A stretch of DNA of 64,000 nucleotides from Elmis aenea (taxonomy: Eukaryota; Arthropoda; Insecta; Coleoptera; Elmidae). Below the pieces are notes generated by a model, which saw only the letters and a program-made list of their open reading frames with translations, was not told the origin of the DNA and searched no databases. Made by a program: the position numbers and the translations under genes. Each line of letters begins with the position of its first letter. Positions within the stretch are counted from its first letter, which is position 1. Of the stretch, positions 46,701-57,916 are shown piece after piece. The stretch spans positions 6,944,868 through 7,008,867 of the forward strand of contig OX393577.1 in the NCBI GenBank assembly GCA_947652605.1, given 5' to 3'.

Positions 46701-49700
46701 GATGTGATTTTTATCTGATTCAACCGACTTGGTATCTCTTATAATAAGTGAGATCCCCCTGGACCAGTAGCGTCCCTAAGGTCGGACAACGGGATGTATG
46801 CCCGGGGCCCCGCGTTGGTGGGGGGCCTTGCACCGGGCTTTGTTATATTTTTATTCTGGGCTCAACATGTAGCCAAAAGATGGGCGCATCTGATGACGTG
46901 CAGAAAGTTTATTTTTTGGTATCTTTTACGGCCGACCTAAAATGCTACTTAAAAATGACAATTTTTGCAATCACGTTGGCTATGAAACCGCCGTTTCAAG
47001 AAATCAAAATTTCTTATTTTCCGATGTGTGCATCCTTTGCGAGTAAAACTGCGCAAAGAATTTGAAATGATTTCAAACAGTTTTGGAGAAAAACGCGAAA
47101 AACTAGACCCCTGCAAAAGCCGCAGTTGTTCATTTTTGCGACACGTTGGCTATGGAACTTTATTTTTAAAAAATCAAAATTTCTTATTTTCCGATCTCTG
47201 CATCCTTTGCGAGTAAAACTGTGCAAAGATTTTGAAATCACTTTAAACGGTTTCAAAGAAAAACGCGAAAAACTAGACCCCTGCAAAAGCCGCAATTCGT
47301 ACGAAAAAAAAAAACACCTCGGTTCACAAAAAATTCATAACTTTGTTGTTTTTTGTCAGAGATTTTCAAATTTCGGCTCAAAATGTAGCCAAAAGATAGG
47401 CGCATGTGATGACGCGAAGAAAGTTTATGTTTGGTATCTTTTACGGCCGTTCTAAAATGGTACTTAAAAATTGTCATTTTTGCGATCACGTTGGCTATGG
47501 ACCAGTCTTAAAAAAAGCCAAAATTTCTTATTTCCCGACGTGTGCATCTTATGCGAGTAAAACTGTGCAAAGATTTTGAAATGATTTTAAACAGTTTCGG
47601 AGAAAAACGCGAAAAACTAGACCCTTGCAAAAGCTGCAGTTTGTTCGAAAAAAAAACCACTGCGGTTCACAAAAAAATTCATAACTTTGTTGAGTTTTGT
47701 CAAAGATTTTTAAATTTGGGCTCGAAATGTAGCCAAAAGATGGGCATCTTTTAAGGCCGTCATAAAATGCTACTTAAAAATTTTTACGATCACGTTGGCC
47801 ATGAAACGTCCTTTAAAAATCAAATTTTTTAATTTTGCGTGCATCCTTTGCGAGTAAAACTGTTAATTTTAATGTGTTATTGGTTAGGTATTACTATTTA
47901 GATAAGAATAAATGTTGTATTTAGTATGTTCCTTTTTTTTTGACAATTTTCCAAAGATTTTATTTATTTTTCATTTTTTTATTTACTTGGGCCTCGGAAT
48001 CCAAAGGACGGCCCTGTCCTGAACACCTTGCATATTATAGATTTATGGTTAACAGCGTAATTGCCAAGTTTACTTCATAATTCCGACTTCTACTTCGATC
48101 CCCCTGAAATTATTATGAACATAATTTGTAAAATAATTACTCACGGTATGTAGTAACTAAAAGGTTGTACGCATCCTTCTGGCCGCACTGAGCAGCAATA
48201 TGTAGTGGTGTGTAACCCTGAAACACATAATTACATCGAGTAGCGTAAAACTTATATCACATAAAATAAATCAGAGCTTGTAATGTACCTACACGAGTTG
48301 GCAAGTAATGAAAATAACAAAAATTAGTTAAAACAGTTGTTGGCAGATTGTAGTAGGCTAGTAGGAAATAAAAAGACATTAATTAGACTGTTATGCAGGT
48401 CTACAAATGTAAATGTCATAAACAAGCCGTTATCTGCTGTATTAAAGTTAATCTGAGATGTCATATCGGGCCGTATATGGAATGCCCGGCATGTGCCGCC
48501 ACAATGGCCAGACTGTGATCTCGCCAGCCCTTATTGTGATGGCACCAGCTACCGGACTTGAACTATGTGACTGGGATAACAAAAATTTTAAGAACAACTT
48601 TACATCCCTTTTTTATATCTTTGGTACTGTTTACACGGAGGGTCTTTTACGGGTTTGATTAACTGTTAACGACGTAATTTGCAGCTGTTTAAGGGTCGAC
48701 TGTCTTGGATAAAAAGGGATTTAATACTTACCCCGTTCTGCACACGTACACATGTTAGGCCATTACCGGAAAAAAAGAAAATAAACACATTTAAAATAGT
48801 TTTCATTGACAATACAAAAAATTAAAGGTGACAATAAAGTTTAAGTCAACATGCTTTAAAATTGTTGCTTTAAAAATAATAACGTTTACATAACTACACA
48901 CTGTACCTATAAGAAAAATAACTGTGATATAGTATATCCCATATAAGACTTCTCATATCGGCTTAAGCAGTTGGAACAACCCACGTACATACACAATCTT
49001 GGATTATAAACCTTAAATGATTTGTATGGCACAACACCTAAAATCATAATCGCATACCACATCTTCCTAATTGCTTTTCTTTGAGCATAATGACCATAAT
49101 GCTGCAGTTCTAAACAAGTTCTCGCTAAAAGCTTATTACCTTATATACGCTATAATAGATTTTAAATTATAATTGTTTACAAGCAAAAACTTTTGGGAAA
49201 CACTGATACAGATATTAATTTTCTTTTACCTAAGAACCCAAATTAAACCTTATTGAACCTATAATTAGGGATCAAATTTCGACTGCTTGCAATAATCTTC
49301 ATGAATCCGCCTTCAATTAGATTACAACTTTCATTGGCGTAGACTGAATTGTAAACACAAATAATATTTAAACAAAGAGACGGAGATTGTGCTTTTGTTT
49401 CGTTTAGTTCTGCCTCATCTTAATTCGCTGTGAGCAATTTTAAAAGCAATATACTATAAGATATTTTATTTTTCTATACAGGGTGGACCAAATCTGAACG
49501 TTTATCACGGTATTTCGGTTAGTGAAAATCTGATATAGGTCTCCTCTGTTATTATTTTAAAATTAAGCCTGTGTTACCAGATATTTTATATTACTTTTGA
49601 TTTTGGCACTACAGTAGGGTTTCCATTCGTCCCGGTTTTCCTGGGACACTCCCGTTTTTTGATCAAATATCCCGATGTCCCAAATTTACTACAAATGTCC

Positions 49701-51792
49701 CGCTCTTCAAGTGTTTTTTTTCTACAAAAACAACTTTTATTTTTGTTTGTGGCAATGATAATTTAATTAAATATTGCGATCATGTTTTGGTTGAGATGTA
49801 AGTTTCAGGAACAGACGAAACAAATATCTTTGAACAGATAAAATTGCTGTGGATCGTGTTTTTTCATTAGGTAATAAATGCGCTGTGGTCAGACGAAAAA
49901 AAAAAGACTTATATTTGAGACAGTGAAAGCTTTAACCATTGTAAAGACCTATTTTTAGGATTCCTCTTGTGTCCAAATATCAAAGGAAAAAAAAACTTTT
50001 GGAACAAGTCCATAGATCTAATAAATATTTTGATCAATCTAAAATATAAACTTGATTGACGTGTATATTTTAAAGGTGCAATTTTTCTCATTATAAGTGT
50101 TTGTATTTTTCAAATTCTTTTTGTGTAATTTATGTTAAACTTCTGTTACAAATGTTGTTAAAAACTGCACATCATACGATAAACACTTATTAACTTATTT
50201 TTGGTTATTTTAAAAATTTTAATGCGTGTCTTTTTTACAAAATGTTCCAGGATTTTTAAGTAAAAGTTTGTAAATGACCCGGTAAAAAAAGCATCATGGG
50301 AACCCTATACCAGGGGTGCGCAAACTTTTTATGTCACGCCCCCATTTTTTTCAGCATGTCAACTTGCGCCCCTCACAATTTTTTTTTCGCTTTGAAGTTA
50401 ACAGGCATCAATAATTTTCGATCAACCGATACGAAATATTAGAGAAATACAACATTGTAAACAAAAAAATATATATGAAATGAGCAAAAAATTACATTTT
50501 TTCTTTTAAAATTATATCATGGCTGTCATTGCGCCCCCTGCATAATTCGTTGCGCCCCCTAGTTTGCGCATCCCTGCCCTACACTACAGGCGAAAAATAA
50601 TATTTAATCGCTTTTGAACATCTACTTAACTTCTTTATTTATAAAAATAAAACTTAATGTTAAATAGTTTTTTTTTATAAGCATTTTTATCTTACTTTAA
50701 AAATTATTTAAATTTTTTTAACAACTTTTACTTATAAGATATGAAGTAAACTATTTTTTAAAATAAATAGTAGGCAATGACTTTATATGAAAGAGCGTTT
50801 TTTTAGCTTTTTAAAAGTATATACTTTTATATAGATATGTCTTGCAAAAACTAACCGAGATATGATTAATTTTGTGAAAATTTTGTTACCACAGTTTGCC
50901 ATGGTTGCAGATTTTTTGAAAGTTGAATTTCTTAAAAATTAAAAGTTTGAATTTGACGGTCAAAATTTAAATTTATGGACTCTAAATAACTTTTTCCTAT
51001 AAATATTTTTGCATCTCTTAAAATATGGCACTTTACTCTTGCGAATATTTCAAAAATCGCTAAAATCTAGTGTCCTATGACTTTTTAATAAACTTTTTTC
51101 CCTCTTAAAGTTAGTTTAAGACCATGCACCAACTTTTATAAAAAATATAACTTTTTGAGAAATCGATAATAAAAAACTTTTCCATTTGTTGCAGACTTTT
51201 TGAATGACGCTGTATAAAACTACATATTTTTGAAAATCTAAACAATGTAACCATTTAAAAAGATGTAAATCTTAAAAGTTAAAATTGTTAAAATATTGAA
51301 TTTTTTTTTTTAAAATTGAACATCAAAACGTTTATAAAAAACCTACATGACATAAAATTCTATTTTTATAAATAAATAAGTTACAGTAAATTTTCAAAAA
51401 CGATGAATTTTAATTTTTCGTCTGTAGTGCCAAAATGGAAAGTGATATAAATTATCTGATAACACAAGCGTGTTTATCTTTACGAAATAACCCAAGAGGC
51501 ATATCAGATTTTCGCTAACCAACATGGTTACTGAGATACATACATTCGAATTTCGTCCCCCCTGTACGGTACCAAAATTTCCAACAAAAACATACATTTT
51601 TCGTTCTCTCTTATGCACGTTACTTCTTACAGATGGTTAAAGTTTCATGCAGTGAAAATATTTTAATGTTTATTTACTCAAATGCTAAATTGGAAAACTT
51701 ACCGTTCTTGCATTAACATTTGCCTTGTATGTTCCAGCGAACAGCTTAATAATATTTTCATTCCCACGTTTTGCAGCCCAATGAAGAACAGT
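43614..51792 (-). CDS. Ankyrin-repeat protein, SOWAH (sosondowah)-like, 3' part of gene
   Basis: Minus-strand exons in order: 51703-51792, 48732-48737, 48145-48217, 45998-46087, 44210-44236, 43968-44137, 43614-43796 (stop TAG at 43614-43616). Phases agree throughout and every border is AG/GT. The first three exons encode ankyrin repeats: TVLHWAAKRGNENIIKL, NVNARTNGGYTPLHIAA and ANPEIRDFSGRKPIQY. The NGGYTPLH and IRDxSGRKxxQY patterns are those of SOWAH proteins. A basic IKPRKKL stretch, LRIGSLNVRVKKTTEAF, and a serine/threonine-rich tail ending GFDTSWKN follow. About 210 residues are visible. The N-terminal SOWAH domain should lie upstream (higher coordinates). The molecular function of insect SOWAH proteins is not evident from sequence. 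Introns carry many transposons. Confidence 0.85.
43968..44137 (-). CDS. SOWAH-like exon (LRIGSLNVRVKKTTEAF)
   Basis: Acceptor TTTTTAG, 170 bases beginning with two bases of a split codon, donor GTGAGT after GCTCAG. It encodes SFLRIGSLNVRVKKTTEAF and a small-residue stretch. Confidence 0.88.
44210..44236 (-). CDS. 27-base microexon (IKPRKKLA)
   Basis: Acceptor GTGTTACAG, 27 bases, donor GTAAAG. It enters with two bases of a split codon and leaves with one, matching both neighbours, and encodes a basic stretch. Confidence 0.8.
44923..45300. mobile_element. hAT MITE in a SOWAH-like gene intron
   Basis: Ends CAGTGATTCTCAACCTGTGG and the inverse of CAGTGTTTCTCAACC, with GGGGCGCG/CCCCCTAG subterminal blocks. 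Flanks ACCTAATA and ACCTATAA look like a slightly decayed 8-bp target duplication. Same family as 3041-3390. Confidence 0.85.
45998..46087 (-). CDS. SOWAH-like exon, last ankyrin repeat (IRDFSGRKP)
   Basis: Acceptor TGTTTTAG at 46088-46089, 90 bases, strong donor GTGAGTACG at 45997. It encodes ANPEIRDFSGRKPIQYEAAE. The frame also stays open past the donor for about 51 more codons to a TAA near 45840, rich in K, R, H and S, so an unspliced or alternative end is possible. Confidence 0.88.
46181..46761. mobile_element. hAT-like fragment carrying the serpin-intron foldback module
   Basis: Starts CAGGGGGACGAGAGAAGTCG and ends TCCCCCTG, a short inverted match. The central 46330-46655 is one module of the 9531-10630 foldback element in right-arm orientation (TTTTTCTCCGGAACCGTTAA, GGCCAACGCGATCGCAAAAA). 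No target duplication is visible, so the borders are uncertain. Confidence 0.5.
46765..48016. mobile_element. hAT-like element with internal repeats, about 1.25 kb
   Basis: Ends CAGTAGCGTCCCTAAGGTCG and the inverse of CAGGGCCGTCCTTTGGATTC. Flanks CCCTGGAC and TCCTGAAC are 6/8 identical, a plausible aged target duplication. The interior repeats a module of about 190-400 bp with CATCCTTTGCGAGTAAAACT, GGAGAAAAACGCGAAAAACT and AGACCCCTGCAAAAGC, at about 47030, 47205 and 47545. The open frames of 60-110 codons here are these repeats. No transposase is present. Confidence 0.65.
48145..48217 (-). CDS. SOWAH-like exon, ankyrin repeat (GYTPLHIAA)
   Basis: Acceptor TGTTTCAG, 73 bases from phase 0 ending one base into a codon, donor GTGAGT. 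It encodes GYTPLHIAAQCGQKDAYNLL. Confidence 0.92.
48732..48737 (-). CDS. 6-base microexon encoding Asn-Gly
   Basis: On the minus strand the sequence reads TGTGCAG|AACGGG|GTAAGTATT, with a pyrimidine-rich stretch about 25 bases upstream. It sits between two phase-0 borders. Including it changes NART-GYTPLH to NARTNGGYTPLH, which is the usual ankyrin/SOWAH spacing. It is far too short for gene finders. The evidence is splice consensus plus restored family consensus; I have no transcript. Confidence 0.7.
49615..50307. mobile_element. hAT element A, 8-bp target duplication CACTACAG
   Basis: Ends TAGGGTTTCCATTCGTCCCG and the inverse of TAGGGTTCCCATGATGC. CACTACAG precedes it at 49607-49614. The second copy was displaced and now lies at 50582-50589, after hAT element B. 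Subterminal TCCCG/TCCTGGGA repeats are present; there is no transposase frame. Confidence 0.88.
50311..50576. mobile_element. hAT MITE B inserted at the edge of element A
   Basis: Ends CAGGGGTGCGCAAACTTTTT and the inverse of CAGGGATGCGCAAACTAGGG. Flanking 8-mers CCCTATAC (50303-50310) and CCCTACAC (50577-50584) differ at one position. Confidence 0.9.
51703..51792 (-). CDS. SOWAH-like exon, ankyrin repeat (TVLHWAAK)
   Basis: Acceptor TTATCCAG, 30 whole codons, donor GTAAGT. It holds the T-x-L-H-W-A-A-K core of an ankyrin repeat and ends KANVNART. Confidence 0.9.
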
Positions 51793-53733
51793 CTGGATAA
51801 CAAAAAATAATGTACATTATTTTTAAATTATTTCGTAGTTGCAATATAATGACGGTTTTAAACGACAAGTTATTGCATCAACAGCGTATTTTGCATAACA
51901 TTTTTCATTTAACAATTTATTTCAATCCATACATTTACAACAAAGGGATTTTGATTATAAGAAAATTGTGAATCATGCCGAATATAATTATTTTCAATCA
52001 AAATATAAACAGAAGTTTTGTAGAATTAATACATGAGCAAGAAAAATTATGTATCTTTCTATATTGGTTTGCTTCACGTTTGAATAATTAAAAAATGGAC
52101 AGTATTTTCACGTGTTTTAGAAAAGGCTACACTTTTTGATGTAGCATGGAGTAAAAAAATGTAAAATAGTCATAAGTTTCAACTTCAGAAAGTATGAAAT
52201 TTACCCAACTCAACAGCTAAAAATTTGTCCTCCAAGTTTCTTCCTACATTATTACCGATTCACGTTTTGGTTTTTGTAATTTTCTTATTATAACTAATAA
52301 AATGATATCTTCCTTGTACCTACAAAGATACGTTTTTCAATACAAACACGTCTTTTATCGAACATAAATAACTTCCGACTGTTTATTTTACTACAAAATT
52401 GAAATATTTATGACGTGACAAAATGTAAGTAGTCGAACTTTCTTTCCAAATGATTACAACCTTAACAGTTTTATTAACAGTTCTGGACGTCTTTGGGGAC
52501 AAACATTAAATTACACCATGTTTCATTTTTTAATTCCACACAAGGTGTGATAGCCGTTACATAAATTTATTAACGTATTGAGAAATTGCTATACATGAAT
52601 GGATATGTGAAATTAATTCAAAACATTTAATATATATCCCGTAAATTTTGTGTCAATGGGAAAATGTATGGACCTTTTCTTACGATGTATTAAATGTTTT
52701 TTTTATTATTGGCAAATGTTTAATTTATTTAAGCGACATATTTTAAATACGAATATATAAAATTTTAGTCGAAAAATCAGATTAGTCATTATTTACACCA
52801 CTCACAAAAAATTTATTGATAACATTAACACAAATAGATACTTTACTATTTTTTACCTTACATCAAAAGCATAAGAGATAAACAAAAAAAAATATTCAAA
52901 AACGACAAGTTAAAAAAATATACATGGCGTTCCAGATAACATTTCCAGTAAGATGATCTCGCTTATGATAAGAGATACAGGTTTGCTTAAATTAGATGAA
53001 TTATTCTTAAGTATGAGAGTAGCTAAAATTAATTTTTGAAAGTACAAAATTCCTGGTACTTCAGAAGTTATAGCAAAAAAGATGTAACTGTTGAGTTTAT
53101 TTTTTTTTCTCATAACTTCTTGGCATAATCATTAAATCAATTTTATTTGTACTCTCTGAAGGTACTTTTTTTATGTAGAAGACAACTATTAAGGATTAAC
53201 TTAAGGATTAGCTTCTTATGCGAATGTGGGGGTATTTAAAAAATCGATTGTACTTGTCACAAATTCGAAAAACCATTTTTTAACTAAACTTAACTGTATA
53301 AAGATAAATATATCTGTAGTATTAATTAAAATACTGTTAATGATCCCAGCTCATGCTATAATAAATAGTTAAAAATATGTGTTAATTGCTAGAAATGATC
53401 GTTTTTATAACACCAATTCAGACCCAAATTTAAATAATTCGAAACGACGTGCGATGATCTATAACATCTTGCAAAACCTTGCATCTGATAAGTGTGGCAA
53501 GGGCCGCCGCCATCGAACCCCATAATTTACAAACCAGATAAAATTCTATCGAAGTGAAACTTCCGCTTATTTAATAAATTGGAGGTATCAATATTGCAAT
53601 TTACACCTGAGTTTGGCAGCAATTGCAGATGTTTTAGCTGTTAATTTTGAATCGCGCGTAATTGCAGGTTATTAAAAATTTAAATTTTCACAACGAATTA
53701 AGATTACATAACAACTATAATGTATTTACTTAC

Positions 53734-53775
53734 ATACTGTTGAAGAACAACGCCACCGTTGAAGAGGAGAGACAT
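53734..53775 (-). CDS. Possible short upstream exon of the SOWAH-like gene
   Basis: ATG at 53775 opens 14 codons (MSLLFNGGVVLQQY) and ends at a perfect donor GTAAGTAAA in phase 0, compatible with the next exon TVLHWAAK. No acceptor AG lies close upstream, so it could only be a first exon (an alternative promoter). The peptide does not resemble SOWAH sequence. The donor is good; the exon is speculative. Confidence 0.3.
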
Positions 53776-53805
53776 GAAAAAAAAAAACAATCATTAGCAT
53801 TTATA

Positions 53806-54535
53806 CATACATGGTGTTCCACTATATTTTTTCACTAGTAGAATCTCGGATAGTGTAGAAGTTATAACTTATAACTGGGCAAAAATGTGTAGTACTTTGA
53901 GCTGAAGAAGTTTTCCATAACACAAACCGTGCCGAAAATACACACGAAGATAAAAAAACACATAGATTTTTTTCTTTTCCATATCTCTTTTGTTTTTAGG
54001 CACGAATTTACGAAAATGGGTATTTTTTATGTTATGGAATGCCAGGTTGCGAGGTATAAAATAGTGGCATTTGTTTTCTCTGATATTTCTTTACATAATT
54101 TATGGGAGATCCGTCAAAGTTTTTATTTCTCATGGACGTCATACCTATTGGATTTTCAGGCAAATACACAAATATTAAATTAAAACTACAACCACATATC
54201 ATGCTATAGTTCTTAATAAGCAAGATGATCCCAAATTAAGAAAAAAAAAACAAAAAAAAAATTGACTGTAGTCGGAAAAACATTTGAAATAATTACAGTT
54301 TGATTTCTCGTAATCCAACGAAGAATATTTCTATTTTTGAAAATTTATTTCTAACATATGTAATAAAAATTGAACTTTTTGTTTATTTTTGGCATATTTT
54401 GTGTTACCTGAAATTTGAAAACAAATTTGAATTCAGCTTAAAGTTCTACACATTTTTGTTCATTAAAGCGACTCTGTAGCTTTAATAGTTTTCGTGATAC
54501 GAAATAGTGAGAGAATATAGTGGAACACGCTTTAT
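53806..54535. mobile_element. Inverted-repeat element, about 730 bp
   Basis: GTGTTCCACTATATTTTTTC, followed by ACTA, at about 53814 is matched in inverse by TAGTGAGAGAATATAGTGG at 54505-54523, ending ACACGC. The interior has no recognisable gene; the 84-codon frame at 53929 is unconvincing. Confidence 0.65.
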
Positions 54536-54589
54536 ATCTGAAATTTTCATTTTAAAAAACGTTTAGAGTGTAAGTTAAAGGTTGGCAGG

Positions 54590-54790
54590 TGCTGTACAGG
54601 TGAGGTGACAGGCAGGACCGCGATTCATACCCCGCTAATTGAACAAAACGGCCGAGTCCCGGCTATCTAGAGATCTGGCGGACGCGGGATACTAATTGCC
54701 GCCGGCCGCGCAGCTGAACCCGTTAATATGTTATCATCATCATTATGCAAATGGCACCACACACCCGTCTCATAAGGTGCATCAGTAGCA
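54590..54790. other. GC-rich patch upstream of the SOWAH-like exons
   Basis: A short GC-rich stretch (about 54590-54725, including GCCGCCGGCCGCGCAGCTGA) followed by TATGCAAATGG, which contains the octamer ATGCAAAT. It is flanked by TAATTG motifs. The composition is unlike anything nearby. It may be regulatory, and no frame looks coding. Confidence 0.35.
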
Positions 54791-54799
54791 ACTTAAAAG

Positions 54800-57320
54800 T
54801 ATTCTTGTCAAAACTGACTGACTACATAGTAGCTGCTAAACGTTGTAATAACAGAATAACACCCGTGAAAAAATCGTTCGAACATTTCGGACCATACAAA
54901 CATTGAAAACAGATACATTCTTTTTTTGCACATATACGTTGTCATATGACTATGCAAAACTGATATTATATTCAATTGACTGTTTGTCTATTTATTGTTT
55001 CACACTCCACTATTTTTTAAATGTAACTGTAGGTACTTAAACCAGTCGTATTCGTCTAAGACCATTAGAAAACCTTTTTGAAAGAAAATACGGAATATTA
55101 GAGGCCACCGTCATGGTGGGTTTTGACTTTACTGAATCACTTTCACTGATTCAATTCAATAGATAATTTTTGCTTTAATAGAAATCCTATCAAACTTATG
55201 TATTGGAAGTCACGTGATGCGTTACATCAGATCAAAATTACATTGATAACAACCCATGTGGTTGTCAGGTAATATTGAGTTGATGCATAAGTTCGTAGCG
55301 TTTTTTTCTTCTCTAAGGCAAGAGTGCTTTGGAAAGACCTTTTTCTTTACAAGTTTCAATATCATTTTAAAGCCATAGTACTGTTTTATTGAATACGTTT
55401 TGAACTTGGACTCAATTTGTAGAAAGCTTGTGTCAAGGGTTGGTTTAAGAGGATGGAGTGTCAAGTACAAAAAAAAAAAACACTACCAGAAAGTGTTAAC
55501 ATAATCAAATTCCCTTCTACCCGTAGGTGTAGGGAATACCAGAGAAAGTACGGCATGAAAATGTTTTTTTTTCACTTGAAACAGGCATTTGGGCATGATT
55601 GCTTGAAGGAAAACAATCACACTTTGATAAAGACGGTTTAAACGCTTTAATTCACGTTGATTCACGTCAATCAATTCGGGAATTGGGCAATATGATGAAT
55701 TGTGATCAATCAAGCAACGTAGAACATTTGCATTCCATGTGCAAAGTTTAAAAAATTGGTGTATGGGTACTGTACAACAAAAATCATTAAATCAATTTAT
55801 GTAAAAGACTTGTTATACTCTATTAATTAAATAAAAACAAAAATATGTTACTTTCATCCCCGGTCTCCCCCTTATGAAGCTTAGAAAAGGACCATGAGCA
55901 ACAACAAAAATTGAAAAGACACTGTTTAATTACGAATTTGTGGTAGGATTCATACCGGTAAATTTTTGTTTCCAAAATAATGCCAAGGTTTCTAAAACCG
56001 TAAGATTAGGTGTTGCGGGCAAAGTGTACAAGACATTGCTAAGCTATTGCAACTAGATTAAAATAATAACACGTTATTAGAGTTTTACACAAGTCAAAGG
56101 ATACAAAATGTGGCAAGTTTAACAGCGCATAGTAGAATTTTCCAGATCCTGCACATTTTGTTCAAATTTCAAATGAACCGAATTACCCAGATTAATAATT
56201 GACGATGTATAAAAGTAATTCAGTTCGTAAACATAACAGTTTTGACATTCAAAGGCTGCTAATCAGTACGTTTAGTACTGACAAATTTTACTTAAATTAA
56301 TCTATATTACCATCGAAAATTCCAGAGTGTTCGTAAGAACACGGCCAAGAACTATTTGTGTTTGTATCTGTTTACTACTACAAAGGTTTCGCTGTCAACA
56401 ACTTCATCAATAACCTTTGCCGTTCCAATGTGTCTTCATACTTTATTGTCACATAATGAATGTTCTAAATTCGTATCATAATGATAACTCATGATGACCA
56501 CATCATGCGTACATTAAGACGGTAAGCGTTACTAAAAACCATCTAAATTAAGGACTTTTATAACAAAGTATCCAATAGAAACATTTGTACGTACGAACAT
56601 GTTTTTGTTTGTGATTTACACAGCTGTTAATAAAATATATGTTTCCTTAAAGTAGTTTACAAATGAGCTTATAAATATTTATACATACAACCTTATATTT
56701 AATATGTATTTTTATGTTCATAGCTTTGTCATTTGTCGTTATTATTATTCTAAACAGTAATTAATATTGTCAGAGTAGAAACCTGGCACTAATGATTAAC
56801 TGATTGATAAATAATATTGAGATCCCGTATCCTGAATGTGTTTCAAATTTATTTTGACGTACTGAATAATTAACATCGTAACACTACACTTAAGTTATAA
56901 ACTGATCCTTATTGAATGAAAATACTTTCCTCCCCCCTAAAGTTGCAGTGTTTGTTTTAATACAAATTTATTTATATTCTTATACTGAGTCTTATAAAAA
57001 ACTTTCATATTTTTTAAATAATTAAAGATATTTTTCACATTTCATATTACCTAATTTATTATTTTTCACTTACTATCACTATCAAATCTAAATTATTACA
57101 TGTGTTGAAGGTGTAGCCCTTTTTCTATGGACAATACAAATTAAAGATCTGCTTTTTGTAGATAATAATGTTTTCTTAAGCATTTTACGTTTTGTTTGAA
57201 AAATGTTCTTAAAACAGTCAATCTTAGAATGTTGAATACAATTGCTAAATTAATATTAGCTGTTTTAAGGACAGCTCATCAATGAAAAAGAAATGTGCCT
57301 AATAAAATATTATCATCTAA
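54800..57320. other. No recognisable gene
   Basis: AT-rich DNA. Paired frames on opposite strands at 55222-55713 show no domain and no splice context that I can interpret. Confidence 0.35.
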
Positions 57321-57916
57321 AAGGTGCAGATCCCAAATTTGTATTGCCCATGGAGAGAGGGCTACACTTCTTCATAGTCCGACAGCCAAGCAGCGTTAAA
57401 AGCTCTTGGCTCCTACGAAGTAAACTCAGGACTTATTCTGAACTGCATACGGGCACTTAACGTGCTAGGAAGCAGGAATAATGTTAAACTGTTAATGGTG
57501 GCTAGGGCGCACTAATATACCAGGGAACGAGATGGCAATCGCCTAGCCAAAATTGGCAGCGAGACACCTTTCTTCGGACCAGAACCCGCTGTTGGTACAT
57601 CCTATGGAACAGCCAAGCATTGTCTTAATGAGATATTAATACAAGGGCATAATGATCATTGGAAAAAGTTGCAGGACAAGCCCATTCTAAGGCTATCTTG
57701 TCAATGGTCTCCAAAGAAAAGACAGAAGAAATGCTCAGGATGAGCCGAGTAGAAATCAGAGCAGCCACAGGACTCGTCACAGGACACTGTGGGCTAAACA
57801 AACACTTCCATATAATAGGGCTCTCAGAGACCGATATATGCAAAGGATGTGGCGAAGAAGAAGAAACTCCTCTTCAAGTAATATGTCAGTCTGAAGGATT
57901 CACACTCTATCGGCGT

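Larger units (their letters stand above)
49479..51564. mobile_element. TA-flanked MITE with about 135-bp inverted ends, host for two nested hAT elements
   Basis: The left end TA-CAGGGTGGACCAAATC and the right end, inverse of CAGGGGGGACGAAATTCG, are bordered by TA. The arms continue inward to TTTTGGCACTACAG on the left (49601-49614), matched by CTGTAGTGCCAAAA on the right (51422-51435). The left arm is interrupted exactly there by two hAT insertions. Confidence 0.85.

Noticed and set aside
46748..47754. Several 60-110 codon frames (EKREKLDPCKS repeats) as a repetitive protein
   Set aside because: They arise from the internal repeats of the hAT-like element, frames shift between repeats, and no start or splice signals support them.
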